64,000 nucleotides of DNA from Climacium dendroides. Taxonomy: Eukaryota; Streptophyta; Bryopsida; Hypnales; Climaciaceae. The notes beneath the pieces are model-generated. The model worked only from the letters and a program-made list of their open reading frames with translations, was not told the DNA's origin and made no database searches. Positions 45,815-55,031 of this stretch are shown piece after piece; within the stretch, counting starts at the first letter, position 1, and each line of letters starts with the position of its first letter. Where the stretch lies: contig OX467089.1 of the NCBI GenBank assembly GCA_950106755.1, positions 28,005,345 to 28,069,344 of the forward strand, in the 5' to 3' direction. A program made the translations under genes and the position numbers.

Positions 45815-46530
45815 TGCCAGTGCGGTATCCCAGCGAGCTCTCCGATTTGCCTCCGTTTGCATTGTGGCTGAGTGAAAGAGTTCAGAGCTTGCGACATGCT
45901 GGTGAACATGTTGACCCCAATGTTGTAGAGTACGGGCAACCTCCAAAGCGGTATGCAGTCTCACATCGCCAAATGTATGCGTTTGGCATGCACCTCCGTG
46001 TTCGTAGTGTAGAGAGGGGCCGTGTCACATGCGACTCCGCAATTGTGGCCTCATTCACTGAGCAACTGCGTTGGGGGCTTCGCAATGGGCGACCCATAGA
46101 GAGAACCAATGAGTGTGTGGGGTATATTTAGGAGATATTGGAGTTGGACTACCGGAATCATTGCACGACAGTGCTGGTGTGCGATTGGGTTCGATCAAAC
46201 GAAGATGCTCAATATGCAAACATCCGCAAAGACCAATATGGGTTTACAATAGCAAACTTCACTCGCATGGATGGTAGAGTCCACGCTGACTCTTTTGCTT
46301 TCCCATTGCATTGTCAACAAGTATTCTTCTTCGATGATCCGCACAGGCAAGGTTGGAAAATTGTGTGTCACACAGATGTCCGGGGCAGACGTGGGCAGCT
46401 ACAGGTGAACCAACCTATGCCTACCATAATTAATGTTGGCAGTGACACGGACTTCCCCGGTTTGCAACCTCAGTTGGTGGACGTGGAGCCTCAGAGGCAA
46501 CCGGCCGAAGATGGTGGCACATACATTTGA
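45815..46530 (+). pseudogene. TNP2-type transposase, DUF4216 exon
   Basis: Acceptor CGTCAG then ALWLSERVQSLRHAGEHVD, RYAVSHRQMYAFGMHLRVRS, CDSAIVASF. A TAG at 46,132 (CAG likely) comes before the DUF4216 domain EILELDYRNHCTTVLVCDWV, YGFTIANFTRMDG, FPLHCQQVFFFDDP. It ends DGGTYI at 46,530. DUF4216 is a usual C-terminal module of CACTA transposases; its function is unknown. Confidence 0.8.
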
Positions 46531-46633
46531 CCGTGGATGCGGTCTTGAAGTGAGTAGGAGAGAGATGGACGACAATAGGCAAATGGAGGCTGATCTGTTA
46601 TGAAACGGCTGCTACACACTCATTGTCAATGTT

Positions 46634-46735
46634 GACATTGCACATGATGTGCGAATGGATGTCAAAGAGGACGCCCACTCTAACACGCTTGTTGAAGAGG
46701 ACGTTCAATATAACATTCCAGTGGACACATTTAAA
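46634..46735. repeat. 12-bp-phased motif array, eight units
   Basis: Units start at 46,634, 46,646, 46,658, 46,670, 46,682, 46,700, 46,712 and 46,724; all steps are 12 except one of 18. Cores are GACATT, GATGTG, GATGTC, GACGCC, AACACG, GACGTT, AACATT and GACACA. It lies just after the TNP2 stop. Confidence 0.85.
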
Positions 46736-47296
46736 CCAAGGTTGCAGGCATGCTCGCTCGAATTAGGGCATCTTCCATTCTGAATGTTCTTTTCGCTACA
46801 GTAAAAAAGTTTTTTGTTTCCTTCCCATGGAGTTCTGAGGTGAAAGTTGCATGGAGAATGTCTCAAACACCATATTTGCTGTTGCCTTCACCCCAGAGCG
46901 AGCTCTAGGTACTTGCATGTGCTAGCACAAGACCTTCTCATAGATCTTAGCAAGATTGTTTAGTGGAGCATGGTAATGCAATGGAAGAAGTCGTCTATGC
47001 ATTGAATAGAAGGATTATCAATGTCTTGTATAGAATGGAATGTCACACCCCATGTTTCGTAGTAGTGAGAGGAGTTGTACTTGTAATTATTGTGTTCTAT
47101 TATATTCTAAGAGTGGAAAATAGTAATGAATCAGAATGGGCTGAGTACATAATGTGCTTTCTATTTTTTTGTGGGCAGAGATCTCCCCACCTAGAACCCA
47201 ATGGAATGAACTTGGCCGGAACACCCCCATGTTGTCCCCATTTAATTTTCCTCCCAACTCCCTAAATCTGAAAAGCAATGGAAGGAATGCACTATG

Positions 47297-48775
47297 GGGT
47301 GAAAGCACACTACACTAGATACACGTTCGTCAAAAATCAGGAGTACTTTCGAGTGGACATGAAGTACTTGAAGTACATAAAGTACCTTGGTGGAAGTACC
47401 ATTAGAACTTAAATAAACTTTAAATGGATGCTTGTAGATTCTTGCCATTACAAAGTAACATACTTATAGACAAGAGTTTCTTAATGAACATCTTCATTTG
47501 AACTTGAGTTTATTGGAAGTGCATTTTAGTGTGTTAGCACAATTTCTAGTTATTCATGTCACTTCCAACCTTAAGAAACTTATATGCAAATTCTACTTCC
47601 TACAATAATCTCACTATTGGGATTAGTGCAATTGAAAGCTATCCTAGAGGTATTAATAATGTAAATTTGCCTTGTATCTTGATCTTTCTTCTATTTAAGA
47701 ATTTTTTGAAAATGAGAATGAAGTGCCACGTGGGAATTTTTTCCCTTAGATTCTCAACTCGATTTTCCAACATAAAGATTTAAAGTTCATAACTTTGTAG
47801 TACCCAAATTTCAGATTAAGATTAATATTCAAAGTCAAATATTTTAACTCTACAATACATTAAAAGATAATCGAAGCCAAAAAAACCCCAGAAGTTCCTT
47901 GAAGTTCCTAGATTGTGGGAATTCGCCACATTAGCATTTTATGCAAACTATGCCACAGTACATAATATTAATTCATAATTATTTTTAAATAAAATTGTAA
48001 TTTAAAAAAAAAATTAAAATTTTCAATTATAAGAAAGTAATTAAAATTATTTGACAGCAGTGGCTAATTCGAAATTCTTAGGCAGCAAAGGGAAATTAAA
48101 CAACCTTGAAATGCCCCTCCCTTGCCTTCAGAAATCTTTAGTAGAGTTGAAGAACTTGTGTTTTGAAATTTGAAAACGAAGAGTGGAGATGAAGTTGAAA
48201 GTTTAAAACTACCCTAAACCATAAGTAATTCTTCACGAATAGAAGCAAGGGAAAAAGTCAAACAAATATTCAAAATTTTGGAGATTTAAGCAGTAGCCAT
48301 GCTACAGTATGTGAATGTAGTGCTTTACTCATCAAAAAATAAACGTAAATATTATTTTTTGTGTCTTTTTTCCTCCGCAAAAGATAATGCCCATCTGACT
48401 TCCACATTCCAATAGATATTGTAATTATAGTTCTACTATGACCAAGAAGCCTTTGCATAGTATATATATTCTATCTTTGTACAAACTATTGTGCTTTTTT
48501 TATCATTCATTTGTCCTGTACAAAGTCATTTGTAATTATTTTGCAAACCTAACACGCTTTTATTGTTGGTAAAGTACTTTGTAGAGGATGGATGAAACAC
48601 TAAATTGGATTAGAATGTGGTAGAATACCTTCTCTACATAAGTACCTACCAATTGGATCAATTGAAAAGTGAAAATAATGTTTATTTCATCTAAAAAAAA
48701 GTACGTTATATAAATACATCTTGAAAAAGTACTTTTTTGATGTACTTTGTAGAGGGGCGTAATGTGCTTTCACCC
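47297..48775. mobile_element. 1,479-bp inverted-repeat element with TATG target duplication
   Basis: Ends are GGGTGAAAGCACA(C/T)TAC in inverted orientation. TATG flanks both sides (47,293-47,296 and 48,776-48,779). Near the left end AAGTAC words repeat at about 9-bp steps (47,340-47,395) and GTACTTT words lie near the right end. No coding frame. Same GGGTGA start and 4-bp duplication as 33,073-33,808. Confidence 0.8.
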
Positions 48776-48844
48776 TATGGAGATTGCAAGTCACTCCCAA
48801 ATTGTTTGGGCCATCCCTAAACCCAAGTGGGAAAGCACTTCCTG

Positions 48845-49036
48845 CACTAGTAGAAAACGCAGGGAATTCAACAGAATTCTGTTGTTTTGGTCCCGTTGTT
48901 TCGGTCACTGAACAACAGAATTCTGTTGAAATTAACAGAAATCTGTTAATTTCAACAGAATTCTGTTGTTCAGTGACCGAAACAACGGGACCAAAACAAC
49001 AGAATTCTGTTGAATTCCCTGCGTTTTCTACTAGTG
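48845..49036. mobile_element. 192-bp near-perfect palindrome, CACTA-type foldback element
   Basis: Starts CACTAGTAGAAAACGCAGGG and ends with its complement. The two 95-bp arms are identical apart from the central pair. CTG flanks both ends (48,842-48,844, 49,037-49,039), the 3-bp duplication of CACTA elements. Each arm carries internal palindromes CAACAGAATTCTGTTG. No room for a gene; it depends on another element's transposase. Confidence 0.9.
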
Positions 49037-49753
49037 CTGGCACTCCCCACACTACCATTCACCCCCATATTGGGGGGACCCCCAAGCCCCATTCCAATGG
49101 AATGAATTTGAACTGGACACCCCTATATTCTCCCCATTTAATTTTATCCCAACTCCGTAAATCCAAAAAACATTGGAAGGAATTCACTATGGGGACTGCA
49201 AGTCACTCTCCATTTTATGGGGCCTAATTTGCAATTTCAAAGCCAATGGAATAATGTTACATTGATCCCACCACTCCCAAGTAATCCCCATTTTCTGTTC
49301 TCAAAACCCGTCTCCAAATAATATTGCGTAACTTCACCTCTATGATAAGGTTATCCCAATGAGTCTCCATTTTTATTTCCCATCTTTTATGTTTTAGGAC
49401 CTAAAATATTTAATTCTGTACATCCTTTTTATTTTGGCATACCCTAGACTTGTAACACCAAAACACATTTGTTGAGTCATTACATGTGTCTATGTCACTT
49501 TAATCCTACCTTGTACCCATGACTTCACATCCTCCTAGAAAGCCTGAATTTTACACCCTCAAGCTCTTTCCTATACTAATCAGGTGTTTTCCCTATAGGG
49601 CAGCACCCCCCTTGCCCTCTTAATGACAGCAGTGCACCTGCCCGCAGTGAAAGACGCACCAGTGGCTGACGTGGCCGATTCGTGTTTTTTTGGACGTCAT
49701 TTGAAATGTCCTTTATTTTTTTTGACATAGTGAAAAACACGTCCGTTCAAAGT

Positions 49754-49807
49754 GACATCCCTATATTTCCTGACGTCTATTATGACGTTTCAGATGACAT
49801 CACAAAA
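49754..49807. repeat. 12-bp-phased motif array, right subterminal
   Basis: GACATC at 49,754, then GACGTC, GACGTT and GACATC at 49,772, 49,784 and 49,796 (steps 18, 12, 12). More GACGTC words at 49,690 and 49,846. Confidence 0.85.
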
Positions 49808-49909
49808 AATTGTCCCTGATCTGCGCGTTCGTCCAAAAACGTAGTGACGTCAAAAATAACGGGTGATGTCACAACGTAACGCAGTAAAAAACATGGTTTT
49901 CTTATAGTG

Positions 49910-50791
49910 GACTTTTCATCTATGTAACTCTTTTGAACTACACCTAGTATCCAGTCAATGCTTTCTTGTTCCTCTCCTTTCTTTATTGATTGTTCTACTT
50001 CATTCACAATATATGAGGGAACTCTCACTACTACTTCATGTTCTTGCATTGTAACTTCTGTCAATCTAAGTTCACTAAAACCACTTAGGAAAGACACGTC
50101 CCTTTCCTCCTCTAGACTTGCTTGTGGCTTCAAATGTATTGCCTTCCTCTTTTATTTTTGAGCATTTGTTGCTGCAGCTGCCTCTCCCACTACTGCTGTA
50201 GCTGCTTCTCCCACTACTGCAGTGCCTCCTTTCTTCAAAGCAAGCTTTCATCTCTCCTTTACTTGCTTCTTTCCTTCTGCCCAACCTTTGGTGTAAGAAA
50301 CTTGTCTCCTCGTTTTTGATGTGCACCTCTTGATTGTCAACTTTGATATCTTGCTCTTCCAATCTGTTGTCCTTGGCCACTGCAAATCGTTCCATTGAAG
50401 TATCAATGTGGTTGCTCCCCTTCCCTCCAATGCCTTGAGGATTGTCTCCTTCCATACTTCTGTGTTCTCCTCCATGATCTGGCCACACCACTGTCCTCAA
50501 AGTGTCTCTTACAGATTCAGAGAACCCATCTACATGCCTCTCCTTCCACTTCAAAATGTGAGCTACTTGCTGATAGTATCTAGATCTAAAAACCTTATTC
50601 TTTAAAGTAGTGCCAATGTCTCTCCACTTCTTTGGCCTAGGCAACTTGGTAAGATAGTTTGAATCTAGAGCTGCTAGAATAAGTTTCTCTTGTTGTGCAT
50701 TTGCACCTTGCTGCCTTGTCCAAGTTCTAACTATGTCTACTGGTCCTCCAATGTAGCAAAGAGAAATAGAAGGGTTTGGAATTTTAGCCAT
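49910..50791 (-). pseudogene. piggyBac N-terminal extension, first part
   Basis: Starts at an ATG (MAKIPNPSISLCYIGGPVDI), then TKLPRPKKWRDIGTTLKNKV and a run to the CACTA border. The frame changes around 50,100, where the second part SFLSGFSELRLTEVTMQEHE, DWILGVVQKSYIDEK begins. It rejoins 36,065 in frame without the CACTA element. No known domain in the first part; the VVQKSYIDEK-LNVKMYQVLFANG joint resembles Tudor-like modules placed before plant piggyBac domains, which is inference. Confidence 0.55.
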
Positions 50792-50799
50792 TGTGACGA

Positions 50800-51545
50800 A
50801 TTTGTATGCAATTGGAGAGCTATGAATTCAAATTTGAATTACTACAACTTAAAAATGTTCTTTTTGTAATGTTTGAAGTTGCTATTTTTCTTTACAATGT
50901 TTGTATATCTTATTGCATCTTTCATTAAATTGTTAGTTGGGATGCTTTGTAACATTTTTTTGGTGTAAATGTTTTGAAGGTTTTGTTAGCTAAAACCGTT
51001 GTGGCTACCGTCGTTTTCATGCCACCATGCTGTAAAAGTTGTAAAAACGGTTGTAAGTTAGGAATTGGCTGTTATCACCTGCCACAATAACTACAGTGTA
51101 CTTTTTTGTCATTTAGAAGGTTGTACAAGTGGATTGTTCTCATTGGTTTGAGTTTCGTGTTTTCTGACACCAAAGTAGGAACCGTTTGCCCCAATGTTGG
51201 TCCCATTCTAGTAAAAGCCAGATCCATCGCCCCCACAAAAATTTTCCTCCATAATCGCTTCATACATGGCACTTTTTTATTGGTTCTTCCATGCTACCCT
51301 CCACTACAATGGGACATGTATGCCTTTGAAGGCCTCCCAAAAATCAAATATCTATCTTTTTAAGTGAAAAACAAAAATTTCCAATAATTAACCTTCAATA
51401 CTGCCTGCAAAAAAATTTAAAACGGTCAGACGAATTTAACTGCCCACAACAAAACAAGTTCAAAATTTTCGATCGACCATATATGGTCGATTGGGCAGTT
51501 AGGGGTTAACTACATTAGAATAAAAAGAAGTGCAATTGGAAAACC
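50800..51545. other. 5' flank of piggyBac gene; 20-bp palindrome
   Basis: AT-rich, no gene. A perfect 20-bp palindrome ATCGACCATATATGGTCGAT (51,472-51,491) sits inside a larger stem AACTGCCCA...TGGGCAGTT (51,438-51,500), next to GGGGTTAA. The piggyBac end could lie here but no matching partner is seen at 32 kb. Confidence 0.4.
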
Positions 51546-53826
51546 CACTAGATTCCAATTGAGAGGGGCCAGAAGGGATATGTCTTCTACCTTATCTATG
51601 TTCCCGTGAGAGAACGGACCCTGTTACATTAGAAGAAGTGGCCGAGTGCACCAGTACCTGTTTCGATTGATGTTCGGGGCCAGATAAGACGGGCAACGCC
51701 AAGGGTATCAGGCATAAGAACTACCGTTTCCGCAAAGGAGGGAGACCAGAGCAAACGTCGAGCAGGAATGGACATGGTGAGAGAGGTTGGGGGCTCCTTT
51801 GATCCCAAGCTCGCGAGCTTTTGCATGCTGCAGTCTGCTGCGGGTGCACGTATGCTGCTGTGGTGAATTGAGGGCTCAAGGAGGGAGATTTCTCGTACTG
51901 TTGTGTTAGGATGACTGAAGTAGTACTGCGTTGCTCGCTTGTCCAGGATTTGTAGTGGGATTCTGACTTGTTTCTTTGTTCGGGCAGTTGGTTTGGAGCA
52001 TTTTAATTTGAGCTCGTGGGAGTGTGATGGAAATTGCAGGACGGAGGTGAGATGCCAGCTGTTGTAGGAGAAACGTTGTATCGACCTTTCCTGCTCTTAC
52101 TACAGGAGAGTAGCGCTTGTTCCTTCGGAGCTTGTGGAGCGCGAGTAATTAATTTGCTGATTGATGATATCTTGCTGCGCAATTAGTGCAGAGCAATTCA
52201 AATAGCAGGTCCTCTAATTCATCCCTGGTTTTTTTGGCTTAGGAGCAGATATGGGAGTTTCACAGACTGAGCAAGAAGAAATGAGCCGTTTCGCGAACTA
52301 GGGTTTAGGATTTTCGCTTGAGGAAATGTATTCAACTTGGAATTGGGAACTCGTGATATATTGCGGTCCGTGGCAATCAGCATAGCTATAAGTTATTCAA
52401 TGCTGATGACTGCGTGATTCCCAGTCTTCGAACCTTGAAAGAAGCTTGGGCCTGCAAGAGAAGAACACCGATTCATGTCTTTCCGGATTAGTGCTTATTC
52501 CCGGCAAAGCTAGAAAGAACTGTTCAAATTGTGTACTATAGATGTGGTGTGAGCTACAACAGAGTTCAGTGGCAGCAGTCTGGATTTAGGGCCGGTAAGA
52601 TGTACCGAACCAATTGAGAACTCACGTTTGTGTTGCAGAGTCGAAAGCGACTTTGCTATCACCTTTGTTTTCTTCACATTTGAACGATGTGCTGGAAATG
52701 GCCAAATCGGTACCACATATGCAGATTCCTGTCATATTCACCCAATACGAGATATCGTCATATGTCAGAATAGGGGTGTGCACGTGTTCATCATGGGGCA
52801 GGAGATTGGGCAGCGCGAATACTAGGTAGGAAGTCAAAGTTGTGTCAGACTGGTAGGGAACGAGACAAGTCGAAAACACATTCCGGGAACTGGATTGAGC
52901 GATCTGGCTGGGTTGGGGATTGGGTTCTGATCCCTGTCGCGGTTCATGGATGGTTTATGACCAATTCTGATAGGTTTTCATGCATATTTCTATATATGTC
53001 ATTCAAACGATCTAATTAGTCTTGTCATTCATATCAAAGGAGAATTGTAATTTAGTTTGAACCTAAGTTTTTGATGACCCTCTTTGAAGCGATGGTAATT
53101 TTCAATAGTCAAGTCAGTTGACTGGGGTTGTATGCTAGTCAGTGGGTGTATGTTGGATTCTTGCCTCAGCAATTGATTGATCCCGTAGACGGAGCTGCTC
53201 CTCGTGAAGCTGCAGTGGAGGTTTGCCGTCCTTGGGCAGCTTGTCTTGCTTCATTTGGCCGCCGGAAGCGTCAGGTGTGCGGTTTTGTTTGTAGACTTTA
53301 TTTAATGTGTTCGGGTTTTCAGGATTGGAGGTAGTAGCAGATTTTTCGCACGTGTAGTTCTTCTCAATTTGATGTGTTTCTGTCCACAGGTTCAATTCTG
53401 AGGTCCATTCCGGCGTTGTTCTTTGTGATGTTCTTCTTAGTAACAGTTAGTGTGAATTGGTTTCTGTAATGCAGGCAGATAGTGATGGGACTGCCACCTC
53501 AATTGGTGTCGTGGGATTTAGATTGTAGACAACAATTGCAGTGCAGGAGAGAACAGAGAGGCTTTTTGTCGGTGCGTGGACTAGGTGGTGCACAGGTGAG
53601 TGAATTAAGCGGTTGGATGACTTGTGGTTGGACTACTGTGGTCATGCTGACAACAAATATGAGGTCTCCTTCACAGCAATGTTTGATAAAGAGGTTGTCA
53701 CATTTTTCCAAACGTAATTGGGTATGAGCATGGTTGACGGAACCCTAAACCCCGGTATCGATGGGAAGAGTGCTTTGAATGGTATGAAGTTGCTTATCAA
53801 CAGAGTGTTGACGTTTGTGTACCCAG
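51546..53826 (+). other. upstream part of the OSB-PPR locus, exons not resolved
   Basis: GC rises here and transposon features end. Several good splice signals are present (for example GTAATGCAG at 53,474 and CACAG before GTGAGT at 53,595; CGTCAG before GTGTGC at 53,275). Short open pieces such as LDDLWLDYCGHADNKYEVSF at about 53,613-53,690 look coding. They should encode the leader and OB-fold of the OSB part, but I cannot assemble one frame. Promoter not identified. Confidence 0.35.
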
Positions 53827-54628
53827 GATATCTGTGCAATCTCAGTCTTCAGGTCTCCATGGCCTATCTACCCTTCTTTATCCCTGCCCTTGTCCTCTCA
53901 CGTACGAGGCAATGGACCAATCCGGTGTTCACCATTTTCATCAGTTTGGAAGAGATCATCTTCGAATTCCAATGCTTCAGGTATGTATCATACGGCCATC
54001 GTCACAGAAAGAGTTTGCCTCTCCTGGTGAGAATGTGACTGACATGGGTAAAGCATGTTGCGGTGGATTCAGGTGAACTACAGTCGGTTGAAGAACTTTG
54101 GAAAGAGTACTTTGCGGATCCTACGCAGTGGTGGGACAACAGAGCTGACAAGGTATGACTAGATGAAAGAAAGCGGATACAATACTCGGCTCAACAAGTG
54201 ACGGGACTTTCTTGCTTGTACAAGGCTCAACAAGTGACGGGACTTTCTTGCTTGTACAAGGCCATGGGCACTTGTGGGCACTTCGTAAAGCAACAAGTAT
54301 GAAATTGCGTTGTTTGCTGTCATTGAGCGGAGTGAACATTGCTCAGATCATTGCAGTGTCATCAACAAATATTCCTGGAATATTGATTGTTAGATGCAAA
54401 CTGAATATGAGACAGGTTTTTAGGATCTGATCATGGGTTGTGGTGCCTACAGAGGAATCCTAGATCACCTGACTTTAGGCATAAGGTGGCAAGGAAAGCA
54501 CTTTGGATAGATGGCTGGTCAACTCCACAACGGGTAAAGGCAATGCTCAACTTGGCAACTGAAGGGAGAATGCAACCTCCTGTTGATTATCGCTCCAAAG
54601 ATTCTCAAGACACAACACAAGGAGACAG
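53827..54628 (+). CDS. OSB-like organellar ssDNA-binding protein, C-terminal exons (PDF motif)
   Basis: Three exons join in phase: 53,827-53,980 (ISVQSQSSGLHGLS to LRIPMLQ), 54,054-54,152 (HVAVDSGELQSVEELWKEYF, ADPTQWWDNRADK) and 54,453-54,628 (RNPRSPDFRHKVARKALWID). W..YF..P..WWDNR..K.NP..PDF+HK...ALW is the PDF motif of plant OSB proteins, which bind single-stranded DNA in mitochondria and plastids and control recombination. Donors are CAG/GTATGT and AAG/GTATGA; acceptors GTAAAG and CTACAG. The second intron has a 36-bp tandem duplication. The frame meets a TAA at 54,630, but CAG/GTAAAT at 54,628 is a donor that can lead in frame into the PPR exon. The upstream OB-fold is not resolved. Confidence 0.6.
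54190..54261. repeat. 36-bp tandem duplication in an intron
   Basis: Two identical copies, 54,190-54,225 and 54,226-54,261, each starting CTCAACAAGTGACGGGACTT. Confidence 0.95.
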
Positions 54629-55031
54629 GTAAATTAAGGAATTGAGTTGTTTACCTTGTCTAGTGACTAGAGTAGTTGCATCTAGAAATATGTGATTTTG
54701 GGTGATTTTAAGGACTTTTGTGTGTGCAATATGCTCTGTTCTTCCTTTTGGTTATTGGGTGCACTTAAAAGTGGAATGATTTGCTATGTATGTGAGAGAT
54801 ATTAAGAATTCAAATGGATGGATGCAAATTTGTGGATGTTGAAATATGTGAGTACTGGGCATTAGTGGTCTTGCACCCTTTCGCTGTGTATCAGTGTTCT
54901 TCTTTTGAAGGGATTTTTATTGAAGAATCTATTGATGAATCAGGCTATCTAAGGGCTACAATGGAAGAAGATGCATTGGGCCTAGTATTGCAAGAGAGTG
55001 GAGGCATATTGTACCGGGTGGTGGTGGTAGT

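Larger units (their letters stand above)
47190..49205. repeat. diverged 100-bp direct repeats around the small insertions
   Basis: CCAATGGAATGAA through CACTATGGGG occurs at about 47,199-47,299 and 49,096-49,200 with scattered differences. The first copy is interrupted by the 1,479-bp element. An old tandem duplication in the 3' part of the CACTA element. Confidence 0.6.
36066..49909. mobile_element. 13.8-kb CACTA (En/Spm) transposon
   Basis: The left end is CACTATAAGAATTCAGTG and the right end, on the other strand, CACTATAAGAAAACCATG. The flanking triplets are AAC and GAC, a 3-bp target duplication with one mismatch. Inside, a TNP2-type transposase on the plus strand (42,382-46,530) and a TnpA/Ptta-like protein on the minus strand (40,734-37,272) are divergently arranged. 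Removing the element rejoins the piggyBac frame at both sides. It contains phased 12-bp motif arrays at the ends and inside, and later insertions at 47,297-48,775 and 48,845-49,036. Stops in TNP2 show that this copy is not autonomous now. Confidence 0.9.

Noticed and set aside
51629..51826. Minus-strand 65-codon ORF next to the OSB-PPR locus
   Set aside because: Both strands are open here; no homology or splice support for either, so it was not called.
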